64,000 nt of DNA from Bacteroidetes bacterium GWF2_40_14. Its GTDB lineage: Bacteria > Bacteroidota > Bacteroidia > Bacteroidales > UBA932. The translations under genes and the position numbers were made by a program. The first letter of the stretch is position 1, and the number at the start of each line of letters is the position of its first letter. Positions 52,830 to 62,831 of the stretch are shown in pieces. Under the pieces are notes generated by a model, which was not told the DNA's origin, did no database searches, and saw nothing but the letters and a program-made list of their open reading frames with translations. Location of the stretch: positions 62,001 through 126,000 of the forward strand of contig MEOK01000032.1 in assembly GCA_001769195.1 (NCBI GenBank), given 5' to 3'.

Positions 52830-52862
52830 CAATCCCTTTCCAAAAAGGGATAGTTCTTTTTT

Positions 52863-52936
52863 CGGGGTGTGGCGCAGTTGGCTAGCGCACCTGCTTTGGG
52901 AGCAGGGGGTCCTCCGTTCGAGTCGGAGTACCCCGA
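52863..52936 (+). tRNA. tRNA-Pro(TGG)
   Basis: A 74-base tRNA with acceptor arms CGGGGTG and TACCCCG, discriminator A, D-loop AGTTGGCTAGC, and T-loop GTTCGAGTC. The anticodon loop is TTTGGGA with anticodon TGG at 52897-52899, for proline. CCA is not encoded. Confidence 0.96.
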
Positions 52937-52956
52937 CAAAATGAGAGCTTCTCAAT

Positions 52957-52992
52957 AAAAAACCTGTAAATCGTATGATTTGCAGGTTTTTT
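52957..52992 (+). terminator. terminator of tRNA-Pro
   Basis: A 10-bp stem (CCTGTAAATC and GATTTGCAGG, one T-G pair) with loop GTAT, flanked by an A-run and a T-run, lies 20 bases after the tRNA. Confidence 0.85.
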
Positions 52993-53022
52993 ATTTATGT
53001 ATAAATATTGTCTTACAAATGT

Positions 53023-53030
53023 TATATTTG
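53023..53030 (+). promoter_or_regulatory. -7 box of the outer membrane protein and hybrid kinase genes
   Basis: TATATTTG matches TAnnTTTG, 25 bases before the ATG at 53056. No further promoter is visible before the kinase gene. Confidence 0.5.
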
Positions 53031-53055
53031 TATAGAATATTTTAACTCTTTGCCA

Positions 53056-53769
53056 ATGCAAGCAAATATCACCACGAAAGTGTTTGTCGTGTTTTTTCTT
53101 CTGTCTACCTGCAGCATTTCTCTGTCAGCACAGCAAGACTCTACAAAATCAGTCACTTTTTCCGGAAGCGCAGATATATTCAGCCAATATATATGGAGGG
53201 GTCAGGATTATGGACATGTTCCAAGCCTGCAGCCCGGAGTGTCAGCGTCATGGAAAAATTTTACAATAGGCGCTTGGGGGGCCTTCAGAATAGCGGGTCC
53301 GGGCGATGATGAACTTGATTTTTATATATCAAAAGAGATTGGGCCGGTATCGCTGTCTGTATGGGATTACTGGTCTTACAGCAAAACAAATCCGTCTGCC
53401 TATTTTAATTATTCCCGCGAATCTACATCGCACCTCCTGGAAGGTCAGATTCTGCTCTCGGGCGGAGATAAGTTGCCGTTTAATCTTTTGGGTAGCTATT
53501 TTTTCTATGGCTCGGACCCTTCAAAAAGCATTTATCTGGAACTGCAGTTTGTCCAACCTATTAAAAGAGCGGAACTCATGATATTTACCGGTTTTCAGCC
53601 AAAGGGATCTTTTTATGCAGAAAAAGCAGGGTTTGTGAATTTAGGTGCAACATTCAGACAGCCGATGCTATTTTCTGACAACTGTAACTTTGACTTGCTG
53701 CTCAGTCTGATTGCAAACCCGCAGACAAAAACAATTTTTTTCACAATCGGGGTAAGCTTGTATAAATAA
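53056..53769 (+). CDS. outer membrane beta-barrel protein, TorF-like
   Basis: A 237-residue protein with a signal peptide (about 1-28, ending LSAQQ). It then has alternating strands: VTFSGSADIFSQYIWRGQDYGHVPSLQPGVSASWKNFTIGAWGAF is the recognisable portion and resembles barrel proteins of the TorF type. Amphipathic strands continue to a C-terminal IGVSLYK. The start at 53056 gives a proper signal peptide; a longer frame to 53008 would cover the promoter. It lies 8 bases upstream of the hybrid kinase, implying cotranscription. A role as sensory porin or ligand partner is a guess. Confidence 0.75.
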   Translation: MQANITTKVFVVFFLLSTCSISLSAQQDSTKSVTFSGSADIFSQYIWRGQDYGHVPSLQPGVSASWKNFTIGAWGAFRIAGPGDDELDFYISKEIGPVSLSVWDYWSYSKTNPSAYFNYSRESTSHLLEGQILLSGGDKLPFNLLGSYFFYGSDPSKSIYLELQFVQPIKRAELMIFTGFQPKGSFYAEKAGFVNLGATFRQPMLFSDNCNFDLLLSLIANPQTKTIFFTIGVSLYK

Positions 53770-53777
53770 TTTTTCAG

Positions 53778-55889
53778 ATGAAAAGGAATTATGGCGTAAA
53801 CAGCAGATTGCTCCTTATTATAACAATAACCGGGGTGTTGTTTATTCTTGTTATGATGGCTCTGTATTTGTCAGAAAGAAGATCCTACAACATTGTTTTT
53901 GATTCATCACAGAAACAGCTGGAACAGGAAGTAAATGCTCTTATCAAAATAAGTAACAGAACCCAGGGAGACGTGGCTTGGGATTATACCTACTGGGACG
54001 AGTTCGTTAGTGCATTGAAATACAACGATAAGGACTGGTATCAAGAGAACATCTCTACAATAATCTCCTCTTTTCATATGGATTATGTCTCTGTGTATGA
54101 CCCAACTTTGAACATCATTCATGAAGCATCCTCGGATGATGTAAAAATTAGACATTTTATTCCGGATTCTGTTTTTTCTGAGTTTGTAAAAAGCCCTGAA
54201 ATAAGCTTTTATATTGCAACTTCCGAAGGAATTTTTGAGATAAACGGGGCATCGGTACATCCTTCAAATGACCCGACACATGAAGCAACAAAACCCAGCG
54301 GCTACTTATTTGTTGCAAAACTATGGAACAACCGGTTTATAGAAGAACTCTCTAACCTGAGCGGGACAACAATTTCATTACTGGAACCTGACAACACTCC
54401 GGCAAAGCAAGACAAGTTTATGGTCTCTACATCTGTTAATCTTAACGGATGGAATGGTAAACCAATCAGAAGTATAATGTTCACAAGAGAGCATGAAGGG
54501 TTGAAACTTTTCAAACAAAGTTCTTCCCGCATGATTTTATTGCTGTTGGCATCAATTATTGTTTCATGGTTGCTTATTCGTTTTTCTCTCATAAGGTGGG
54601 TTGTTAGACCCCTTAACCTCATAAAATCTATTATTGCCACTGAAGATCTTATGCATGTCGGTGAGCTCCGGAAGGTACCAGGGGAATTCAAGCAAATCGC
54701 AGAAATATTCGGACTACATCTCAGGCAGAAAGAGGAACTTATTGCTGCTAAAGAGAAAGCCGAGGAATCTGAGCGGCTCAAGTCCTCATTTCTTACTAAC
54801 ATCAGTCATGAAATAAGAACCCCTATGAATGGCATCATGGGGTTTGCCGGATTGCTAAAAGAGCCTGACCTTACCGGAGAACAACAGCAAAAATATATAA
54901 AGATAATTGAAGAGAGTGGTACCCGCATGATTAATATAATCAACGATTTGGTTAATATCTCCAAAATTGAGTCCGGTCTGCTTGACCTGAACATAACTCA
55001 ATTTAACCTGAACGAGTTGCTGGACTACATATATGCATATTTTAAACCGGAAGTTGAAAGAAAGGGCATTCAGCTTTTGCTGGATAAAAAGCTTCCCACC
55101 AATGAGGTAACAATTAAGTCGGACAGAGAAAAAGTATATTCAATAGTCACAAACCTTGTCAAAAACGCTTCCAAATTTACCAATGACGGGTTTATCAAGT
55201 TTGGTTTCGACAAAGTAGATAATGAACTCACATTTTTTGTACATGACACAGGAATTGGTATATCAAGTGAGAAACAGAAGGTTATTTTTAACCGTTTTAT
55301 TCAGGCAGATACATCTCTTTCTAAGGATTATGAGGGAGCTGGCCTGGGTCTGACTATCACAAAGGCCTATGTTGAGGCTCTTGGGGGTAAAATATGGGTA
55401 AAAAGCGAACCTGACTTTGGTTCGAGCTTCTATTTTACAATCCCTTGCGAGAGTATGCCAAAATGTGAACCTCAGACAAATAATCCAACAAATAAAAAAT
55501 CCGGTTTAAAATCATCGAGTATGTTAAAAGTATTAATTGCAGAAGACGACAACTCCTCCGACATTCTTCTTACCCAGTTTCTTAATGAGATTGATGCGGA
55601 TATTCTGCATGCCAGAAACGGAAAAGAGGCTATTGAGATTTTTAAACAGAATCCCGATATTGATATCATCCTTATGGATATCAAGATGCCAAAAATGGAT
55701 GGTCTTGAAGCAACAAAGGAGATCCGTTCATTTAACGAAGATGTCATCATTATTGCCCAGACGGCCTATGCGCTTTCAAACGACAGAGAAATGGTTATCA
55801 CGGCCGGTTGTAACGACCACATTTCCAAACCAATCATCAAGAAAGAATTATTCTCCATTCTCTCTAAATACGCAAAATTAGCAAATTAG
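53778..55889 (+). CDS. CHASE4 hybrid sensor histidine kinase/response regulator
   Basis: A 703-residue membrane kinase. TM1 (about 10-30), a periplasmic CHASE4 domain (about 55-205, with WDYTYWDEFV), TM2 (about 255-275), a linker, HisKA with H344 (NISHEIRTPMNG), HATPase (NLVKNASKFTNDG, DTGIGIS, GAGLGLTITKAYVE), and a C-terminal receiver domain (about 580-700) with phospho-acceptor D634 in ILMDIKMPKMDG. CHASE4 ligands are mostly unknown. The kinase core closely resembles that of the HTH-kinase at 51.4 kb. The receiver lacks a DNA-binding output, so a further protein must act. The stop codon lies in a short run of ATTAGCAN-type repeats. Confidence 0.93.
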   Translation: MKRNYGVNSRLLLIITITGVLFILVMMALYLSERRSYNIVFDSSQKQLEQEVNALIKISNRTQGDVAWDYTYWDEFVSALKYNDKDWYQENISTIISSFHMDYVSVYDPTLNIIHEASSDDVKIRHFIPDSVFSEFVKSPEISFYIATSEGIFEINGASVHPSNDPTHEATKPSGYLFVAKLWNNRFIEELSNLSGTTISLLEPDNTPAKQDKFMVSTSVNLNGWNGKPIRSIMFTREHEGLKLFKQSSSRMILLLLASIIVSWLLIRFSLIRWVVRPLNLIKSIIATEDLMHVGELRKVPGEFKQIAEIFGLHLRQKEELIAAKEKAEESERLKSSFLTNISHEIRTPMNGIMGFAGLLKEPDLTGEQQQKYIKIIEESGTRMINIINDLVNISKIESGLLDLNITQFNLNELLDYIYAYFKPEVERKGIQLLLDKKLPTNEVTIKSDREKVYSIVTNLVKNASKFTNDGFIKFGFDKVDNELTFFVHDTGIGISSEKQKVIFNRFIQADTSLSKDYEGAGLGLTITKAYVEALGGKIWVKSEPDFGSSFYFTIPCESMPKCEPQTNNPTNKKSGLKSSSMLKVLIAEDDNSSDILLTQFLNEIDADILHARNGKEAIEIFKQNPDIDIILMDIKMPKMDGLEATKEIRSFNEDVIIIAQTAYALSNDREMVITAGCNDHISKPIIKKELFSILSKYAKLAN

Positions 55890-55900
55890 CACATTACAAA
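55877..55900. repeat. short ATTAGCAN repeat overlapping the kinase stop codon
   Basis: Two copies (ATTAGCAA, ATTAGCAC) and one degenerate copy (ATTACAAA) run through the stop codon at 55887-55889. The unit is that of the larger array at 42318-42397. Confidence 0.7.
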
Positions 55901-56095
55901 TTATAACATTGGCGTTTTAAACCATTAGCATTTTTAATAGTCCTAAGGTATAACCGAAACTGATTAAGTAAGAATTTGTCGTGATTTTTCAAATTTTTTC
56001 TTACATTGCAAACCCTTATGGACATTAGGATGTAGGTGTTTTTTTTATAACCTGATAGTACTCAATGTTATTAACTATCTATATCAATACATACT

Positions 56096-58615
56096 GTGAA
56101 AAACTACTCCATCAAACTGAAAGTCTGCAAAGCAATTACAGCAGGCATGGTTTTAATTCTCGCTTTATCTCCAATTAAATCATTTGCTCAGGAAGAGGTA
56201 AAAGAGGGAACAGAAAATGCAGCGGAAACCGCCAAGGAAAAGGCGACCCCTCCATCTGTGATAAAGCCTTACAAAGACGTCATTACATCTAAGGCTATAT
56301 CGCAACAAGGGATGTTTGCCATACATCAGGTTGGAGAAAAGTACTATTTCGAAATTCCCAAAGCCATTTTAGGAAGAGAGGTCCTCCTGGTTGTAAGAAC
56401 CGTCAAGACAGGTGGAGGAGCAGGATATGGAGGAGAGTCTCTGAGTGAAACCCTTTTTCGCTGGGAGAAATCGCTGAACGGCAAGAAAATATATATACGC
56501 TCTCCTTATATTTATAACGTTGCAGATAAAGAGAGTGATATTTACACGGCCTTTACGAATTCATTTGTTGAACCAATCTTCTTTTCGTTTGACATAAAGA
56601 GCTTCGGTCCGGACTCTTCAGTTGTTATTGATGTAACTGATTTTTATTCTAAAGATGCTATAACATTTGGTCTGGCAGAAATGAAAAAATCTTCTTTCGG
56701 CATTGGAACAATAGAGGACAACAAGAGTTTCATACACTACATGAAGTCTTTCCCTACAAACATAGAGTGCAGGACCCAGAAAACATACAAAAAAGCAGGG
56801 AAGACAAAAAGCAGCGTAGAAACTAATGGATTCATAACTTTCGAGATAAACCACTCTATGCTTCTTCTTCCCGAGAAACCGATGATGCCAAGAATTGCAG
56901 ATGACCGGATAGGTATGTTCACACAAGGTCAGACCGACTTCTCATATGACTACTTCAGAATTAAAGGAACGCAATATATTCGTCGCTGGAAGCTCGAACC
57001 AAAGGATATGGAGGCATATTTAAGAGGAGAGTTGGTCGAACCTAAAAATCCCATAGTATTTTACATAGACCCTGCCACACCTAAAAAGCTTGTAAAGTAT
57101 TTCAAGCAAGGCATTGAGGACTGGCAAGCCGCATTTGAGGTTGCCGGTTTCAAGAATGCAATTCTGGCAAAGGATGTTCCGTCAAAAGAGGAAAATCCAG
57201 ACTGGGATTCAATGGATACTCGCTATTCCATGGTTAACTACCTCGCTTCGGAAGAGGAGAATGCTTACGGGCCGCATGTTGCAGATCCAAGATCAGGTGA
57301 GATTGTTGGCACCCATGTGTGTGTTTACCACAATCTTATGAAGTTAGTGTCCACCTGGTACAAAATACAGACAGCAGCATCCAATCCGCAGGCACGTACT
57401 CTTACATTGAGCGACGAGGTAATGGGAGAACTTTACAGGCAGGTTGTCTGTCATGAGGTTGGCCATTCATTAGGTCTGCCGCACAACTTTGCAGCAAGCT
57501 CGGCAATACCTGTAGATTCGCTCAGGTCACCAACATTTACTGAAAAATTCGGGACCACAATGTCTATAATGGACTATTCAAGATACAACTATATCGCACA
57601 ACCCGGAGACGGTGTTAAAAGATATATCCCAATAGTGGGACCATATGACAAGTATGTGATTAACTGGGCATATCGTATTATTCCCGGTGCAAAGACTCCT
57701 CGTGAGGAGATATCCATACTTGACAAAATAGTAGAAGAGAAAGTTGGAGACAGAACCTATCTCTATATCAAACATGGCCTTACTCAGAACGACCCGAGAG
57801 GTCAGACAGAGGATCTAGGTAACGATCCAATGCTTGCAGGAGAGTACGGACTTAAAAACTTACAATACGTAGTGGCCAATTTTGATAAATGGATTGTTGA
57901 GCCTCACGAAAGCTATTCTCCGGTAAAGGACTTTTACGAAGAAACTGTCAACCAGTGGAGAAGATATGTCCGTCACGTGAGCACAAATATTGGTGGTATA
58001 TATGAGACCTATAAAAAACAGAGTCAGCAGGGAGCAGCATATTTACCTGTTGAAAAAACTCAGCAGAAAAGGGCTCTCAAATTTATTGAGGAGAATGTGT
58101 TCGAAATGCCACAATGGCTCATAAGAAGGGATCTTATTGCCAAATTTGATGCTTCGGGAATGTATGAGCGAAATATCCGCTCCATTCAGGCAGGAGTCCT
58201 TAGCGATATTCTCACTATGGCTGCACTTTCGAGAATGTTGGATGCTTCTTATAATTACCCCGATGCATATAAGGCGGAAGAGCTTTTAAGCGATATCAGA
58301 CATTCTCTGTTTAAGGAAGCTTACAAAGGAGAACCGATGGATGTAAACAAGAGGAGCCTTCATAAAATATATATCGACAGACTTAAGGGGCTTGCTCCAA
58401 AAAATGTTGCGGACGTCTCAAAGACAATGGGAGTAAACATTCTTTATCTGAATGACCTGCAAACCATTGTTTGGAACGAACTTAATGAACTTAAAGCCGA
58501 CCTTGCTTCATCGGCCAGAAGATACAGGAAGGGATCGATAGACAGAGGGCACATTGAGCTACAACTTGAGGGTGTGAAATCTATTATTAACAGCATTAAA
58601 GTTACAGATAAATAA
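56096..58615 (+). CDS. zinc-dependent metalloprotease (DUF5117/DUF4953-like)
   Basis: An 839-residue exported protein. A signal peptide (about 1-32, ending SFAQ) and a charged stretch precede an N-terminal beta-rich region. The zinc motif H453-E454-V-G-H457-S-L-G-L-P-H463-N is typical of metzincin-like proteases, with a Met-turn TMSIMDYSRYN about 35 residues later. Bacteroidota proteins of this layout (DUF5117, DUF4953) are annotated as zinc-dependent metalloproteases; their substrates are unknown. The start codon is GTG; it places the signal peptide correctly. It precedes a TonB-dependent receptor by 49 bases, and probably works with it. Confidence 0.88.
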   Translation: MKNYSIKLKVCKAITAGMVLILALSPIKSFAQEEVKEGTENAAETAKEKATPPSVIKPYKDVITSKAISQQGMFAIHQVGEKYYFEIPKAILGREVLLVVRTVKTGGGAGYGGESLSETLFRWEKSLNGKKIYIRSPYIYNVADKESDIYTAFTNSFVEPIFFSFDIKSFGPDSSVVIDVTDFYSKDAITFGLAEMKKSSFGIGTIEDNKSFIHYMKSFPTNIECRTQKTYKKAGKTKSSVETNGFITFEINHSMLLLPEKPMMPRIADDRIGMFTQGQTDFSYDYFRIKGTQYIRRWKLEPKDMEAYLRGELVEPKNPIVFYIDPATPKKLVKYFKQGIEDWQAAFEVAGFKNAILAKDVPSKEENPDWDSMDTRYSMVNYLASEEENAYGPHVADPRSGEIVGTHVCVYHNLMKLVSTWYKIQTAASNPQARTLTLSDEVMGELYRQVVCHEVGHSLGLPHNFAASSAIPVDSLRSPTFTEKFGTTMSIMDYSRYNYIAQPGDGVKRYIPIVGPYDKYVINWAYRIIPGAKTPREEISILDKIVEEKVGDRTYLYIKHGLTQNDPRGQTEDLGNDPMLAGEYGLKNLQYVVANFDKWIVEPHESYSPVKDFYEETVNQWRRYVRHVSTNIGGIYETYKKQSQQGAAYLPVEKTQQKRALKFIEENVFEMPQWLIRRDLIAKFDASGMYERNIRSIQAGVLSDILTMAALSRMLDASYNYPDAYKAEELLSDIRHSLFKEAYKGEPMDVNKRSLHKIYIDRLKGLAPKNVADVSKTMGVNILYLNDLQTIVWNELNELKADLASSARRYRKGSIDRGHIELQLEGVKSIINSIKVTDK

Positions 58616-58664
58616 CACGAATTTACGCAACTATATCTTATATATTAAACTAACTATCACAACT

Positions 58665-61538
58665 ATGAAAAGGAAACTATTAGTGTTTTTTCTTCTCTGT
58701 TTTGGGCTAACAACAATTATGTCGGCTCAGACAACCAGAAAGCTCTACTCAGTTAAGGGCGTCATTTACGAAACTGATTCGAAGACTCCCATTGAGATGG
58801 CTTTGATAAATCTTCCTGAGCTCAGCCTTTGGGCCACAACTAACGCAAAGGGTGAATTTACAATCAACAAGGTATCGGCTGGTACTACAAAGCTTGAAAT
58901 CACATGTCTGGGATATCAGACACAGGTGATTAACATTACTATAGAAAAAGACCTCGATAACCTTGTCTTTAAACTAAACGAAGACAACCTCAAACTACAG
59001 ACAGTAGTGGTGACCGCTCAGGAAAATAAGAGTGCATTGAGTACTTCCACCAAGATGAACAGACAGGCTATAGATCACCTCCAGGTCATTAAAGCTACAG
59101 ACATTATGAGTCTGATGCCGGGGGGTAAAACCCAGAAACTCGATCTTTTGGAGAAAAGCATATTCACAATCAGAGGCGGAGACGGTAATGGTTCATTTGG
59201 TACAGCAGTTGAAGTTGATGGTGTCCGATTATCCTCCAACAGCAGCCTTGCAGACGCATCCGGTGTCGATACAAGGAACCTCTCTGCCTCCAACTTTGAG
59301 TCGGTAGAGGTGATAACAGGAGTTCCATCAGTTGAATATGGTGACATGACTTCCGGGATGGTAATAATCAAGACTAAAAAGGGTTATTCCCCCTACTCTG
59401 CCACTATCTCTATGAATCCTACAACAAAACAGCTTTCACTCAGCAAGGGATTTGACTTATTAAAGGACAGAGGTATTCTTAACATTAATGCAGAGTATGC
59501 AACTGCGTTTAAAAATCCTGTCACACCTTATACTACATACTATAGAAATGGTTATGGGGTCAACTACTCAAATACCTTTAACCGCGAAACTCAGCCCATT
59601 CAGTTTAACTTTAATATTAGCGGAACAATTGGTCATCAGGATGTAAAACAAGATCCTGATGCATATAAAGACACCTGGGAATCTACCGCAGATAACGCCA
59701 TTCGTGTTGGCACTTCTGCCAACTGGCTTATTAACAGCAATTGGATTACAACTCTTAATCTGACCCTTAACGGCAGCTATAAAGATGAGAACTATAAAAA
59801 ACAGGAATACCACTCTTTTTCCACAACAATGCCTTCAGTTAATTCCACTGAAAGTGGTTATTATGAGGCAAATTATCTCCCTGCACAGTATTATGACCTG
59901 AGGATAGACGACAGCAAGGGATTGTCACTAGGAGCAGATCTTAAAGCAAATCTCAACAGGAAATACGGAAAGGTACTCAATAAGGCAAAAGCCGGTTTGG
60001 GCTGGAGTACCAGTGGGAACATAGGTAAAGGAGTATATTATGCAGATGACCTTTATCCTGACGGAAAAAGGCCAAGACCTTATACCGATATTCCTTTTTT
60101 AAACAATATCAATGCATATATTGAGGACAATGCAGTGATCCCTATCGGTAAAACATCTCTCTCCCTAATAGGAGGAGTGCGGATGGATGCCAATTTTATA
60201 AAAGGAATGGTATATAAGAAAGCAATCTCTCTTTCGCCTCGTTTCAACGCACGATATACACTGATAGAAAAGACGGCATCTGAAAAGAGATTCTTTCGCA
60301 ATCTGAGTATAAGGGGCGGTTGGGGTATCATGGAGAAATTACCTTCTCTATCTGTGCTTTACCCGCTTGATGAATACAAAGACATACGGGTATATTCCAA
60401 GAACTATGGGACGCAGAACAATTACTTCTATGTAGCCAATACACATGTATTTCGGGAATTTTTCAACCCCAATCTCGAGTGGTCCAGAAGCCGCAACATA
60501 GAGGCTGGCATAGAAGGTAATCTGGGAGGAATAGGATTCTCCCTGATATATTACAATAATAAGGCACAAAATCCATATGAAACCTATACCTATTATGTCC
60601 CTTACGCCTATTCAAAAACCGACGAGAACTACACCGTACCAAACAATCCACAGTTCAGGGTAGACAAGGTTACAGGTGATATATTTGTAAAAGACCTTGA
60701 TAACTCATCATCTGTAGAAGTTTTAATCCCTAAATCGATAAGAGATACGCTTTTTGTTCAGAATGGGATGCAGTCTAATGGAATGCCAAGTACCCGGCAG
60801 GGAGTTGAGCTCTCTCTGGATTTTGGCAAAATTGAGGCGATCCGCACTTCTTTCCGTTTTGATGCCAGTTACTCCTATTCAAAATTCGTATCTGAGAAAC
60901 TATATCCTAGTTACTCCAGCAGACCTCACACAACCCTGCCTACCACTGCCGGGCGTTCTTTTGAGTTTATTGGATTTTATCTGGGGGGCACCAGTAATGT
61001 TTCAACGTATAACGGATCATGGGCAGATGGTGTAAATGCCAATTTTACTGCCACCACACATATTCCTGAGATAAGGATGACAATCTCCCTTAGAATAGAG
61101 GGAACTCTCTATGCACAAACTCAGAATCTAACATACTATAACGGCAAAGAATGGGCATATCTTACCGACGGGAACGGAAACAGGATAGAGGGCAGCGTAT
61201 ATAACCAGAAGGAATACTTCTCCGGGATGTGGCCTGTAGCCTATATGACTTTCGACCAGAAGGTAAAACCTTTTACCGCTGTTGAAGCTGCTGATCCAAG
61301 ATTTGCATACCTGCTTGGCCGCTCCAACAATGTCTTTACATATGTCAGGAATGGTAACGGTCCCTATTTTATGTCCAACTTAAGTATTACCAAAGAGATC
61401 GGAGATATTGCATCCCTGTCGTTTTATGTTAACAACTTTACAAAGAGCAATCCATTTATCCGTAGCTGGGCTACCGGAGTTAAGTCTTCGAGGAACATCG
61501 ATTTTGCATACGGAGCAACACTCAGAATTAAATTTTAA
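58665..61538 (+). CDS. TonB-dependent receptor with carboxypeptidase-like domain
   Basis: A 957-residue outer membrane receptor. Signal peptide (about 1-22, ending MSAQ), carboxypeptidase-like domain (YSVKGVIYETDSKTPIEMALINLPELS, about 28-110), plug domain (about 120-235: FTIRGGDGNGSFGTAVEVDGVRLSSN and FESVEVITGVPSVEYGDMTSGMVIIKTKKG), then the barrel ending TLRIKF. It lacks SusC hallmarks and is not next to a SusD gene, so it is a siderophore/other-ligand type receptor. It is followed 12 bases later by a DUF4876 lipoprotein and then another barrel protein, a set I would expect to work as one uptake system. The cargo cannot be told from sequence. Confidence 0.9.
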   Translation: MKRKLLVFFLLCFGLTTIMSAQTTRKLYSVKGVIYETDSKTPIEMALINLPELSLWATTNAKGEFTINKVSAGTTKLEITCLGYQTQVINITIEKDLDNLVFKLNEDNLKLQTVVVTAQENKSALSTSTKMNRQAIDHLQVIKATDIMSLMPGGKTQKLDLLEKSIFTIRGGDGNGSFGTAVEVDGVRLSSNSSLADASGVDTRNLSASNFESVEVITGVPSVEYGDMTSGMVIIKTKKGYSPYSATISMNPTTKQLSLSKGFDLLKDRGILNINAEYATAFKNPVTPYTTYYRNGYGVNYSNTFNRETQPIQFNFNISGTIGHQDVKQDPDAYKDTWESTADNAIRVGTSANWLINSNWITTLNLTLNGSYKDENYKKQEYHSFSTTMPSVNSTESGYYEANYLPAQYYDLRIDDSKGLSLGADLKANLNRKYGKVLNKAKAGLGWSTSGNIGKGVYYADDLYPDGKRPRPYTDIPFLNNINAYIEDNAVIPIGKTSLSLIGGVRMDANFIKGMVYKKAISLSPRFNARYTLIEKTASEKRFFRNLSIRGGWGIMEKLPSLSVLYPLDEYKDIRVYSKNYGTQNNYFYVANTHVFREFFNPNLEWSRSRNIEAGIEGNLGGIGFSLIYYNNKAQNPYETYTYYVPYAYSKTDENYTVPNNPQFRVDKVTGDIFVKDLDNSSSVEVLIPKSIRDTLFVQNGMQSNGMPSTRQGVELSLDFGKIEAIRTSFRFDASYSYSKFVSEKLYPSYSSRPHTTLPTTAGRSFEFIGFYLGGTSNVSTYNGSWADGVNANFTATTHIPEIRMTISLRIEGTLYAQTQNLTYYNGKEWAYLTDGNGNRIEGSVYNQKEYFSGMWPVAYMTFDQKVKPFTAVEAADPRFAYLLGRSNNVFTYVRNGNGPYFMSNLSITKEIGDIASLSFYVNNFTKSNPFIRSWATGVKSSRNIDFAYGATLRIKF

Positions 61539-61550
61539 TCTCCAGGAAAC

Positions 61551-62816
61551 ATGAAAAGATTTTTATATATATCAATAATAGCTGTTATCACCATTCTTAC
61601 TTCTTGTCAGCAGGAACTGCAACGGCTACTCGATGAGAATCCCTATCTAGAAGGGTCTAAGAAACTTAATATTACACTTGTCTATCCAGAAGGATTCGAT
61701 GACGAGATTAAAGCAGGAGCTGAGATAAAAATCACCAATCCAAGTAATGGTGCCGTTTATAACCTCTCCTCCAATGATCAGGGTAAAGCTACAGTGGAAC
61801 TACAATATGGATTTTATCGTTTATCTGTCTCAGACAAAGGGACTCCGATTTCTGGAGCTATACCCATTTTTAACAGAAGTATAGATCAGGTTCGTATGAC
61901 AGATACTCTTAAGGGTGATCTGAACCTGTCGGTGGAACTTGTTCTCTCCTATGCAGGTCAGCTTATAATTAAAGAGCTCTACTACAGCGGATGCGTAGGA
62001 CCAGATAATAAGACATTCAATTATGATAAGTACTTCATAGTATACAATAACAGTGACGAAGTTGCTTATATGGATAGTGTCTGCTTTGCAACCGTAGACC
62101 CTTATAATGCACCTACCAGCCAGACTCCCTGGAGCTATATTGCTGCGGATGGCCAGAGGGTTATCAGCGACACTATCCCGATTGTTGAGGCTGTCTGGCA
62201 ATTCCCCGGAAGCGGGACCAGTCATCCTCTTCAACCGGGTGAGCAGGCTGTGGTAGCAATGAATGCTGCTATAGACCATACCATTCTGAGACCTAATTCT
62301 GTGAATCTAAATGTTCCCGGTTATTGGGTTTGTTATAATCAAAGATATACGAATGCCAGTTATCACCCATCTCCCGGACCAAATCTTGCAAATCACTGGC
62401 TGGACCTTCTCTGGAAGCAGGGAACATCCACTGCTTTTACATTTTCCGTTTCCAGTCCTTCAGCTGTAATATTCCGCATACCTGTCACCGGAGCACATGC
62501 TTATGTGAACGATCCTGCAAACAGAAAACGTAAACCAGGATCCTCTTCTGCCAATGAATATGTAATGATACCATCTTCCTGGATTTTGGACGGAGTTGAG
62601 TGTTTTGACAGAGATACAAAATTCAAAAGACTCCCTGGTTCGGTTGATTCAGGATATGCCCTTATGGGAGACGGCGACAGAAATATTGGTAAAACTCTAC
62701 ATAGAAAAATTGACGTCCTTGCCACTCAAAAAGCAGGAGGTCGAATTGTCTACATGGACACCAATAACTCCAATAACGATTTTGAGATAAGAGCCAGTCA
62801 ATCAATTAAAAACTAG
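61551..62816 (+). CDS. DUF4876 lipoprotein
   Basis: A 421-residue lipoprotein (lipobox ILTSC, Cys about residue 19). It has an N-terminal beta sandwich (about 35-115: LNITLVYPEGFDDEIKAGAEIKITNPSNGAVYNLSSNDQGKATVEL) and a C-terminal region with a lamin-tail-like topology (LIIKELYYSGCVGPDNKTFNYDKYFIVYNNSDEVAYMDSVCF). These features match DUF4876. It is probably surface exposed and works with the receptor encoded 12 bases upstream. Function unknown. Confidence 0.82.
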   Translation: MKRFLYISIIAVITILTSCQQELQRLLDENPYLEGSKKLNITLVYPEGFDDEIKAGAEIKITNPSNGAVYNLSSNDQGKATVELQYGFYRLSVSDKGTPISGAIPIFNRSIDQVRMTDTLKGDLNLSVELVLSYAGQLIIKELYYSGCVGPDNKTFNYDKYFIVYNNSDEVAYMDSVCFATVDPYNAPTSQTPWSYIAADGQRVISDTIPIVEAVWQFPGSGTSHPLQPGEQAVVAMNAAIDHTILRPNSVNLNVPGYWVCYNQRYTNASYHPSPGPNLANHWLDLLWKQGTSTAFTFSVSSPSAVIFRIPVTGAHAYVNDPANRKRKPGSSSANEYVMIPSSWILDGVECFDRDTKFKRLPGSVDSGYALMGDGDRNIGKTLHRKIDVLATQKAGGRIVYMDTNNSNNDFEIRASQSIKN

Positions 62817-62831
62817 AGAAAAACAGCGATT

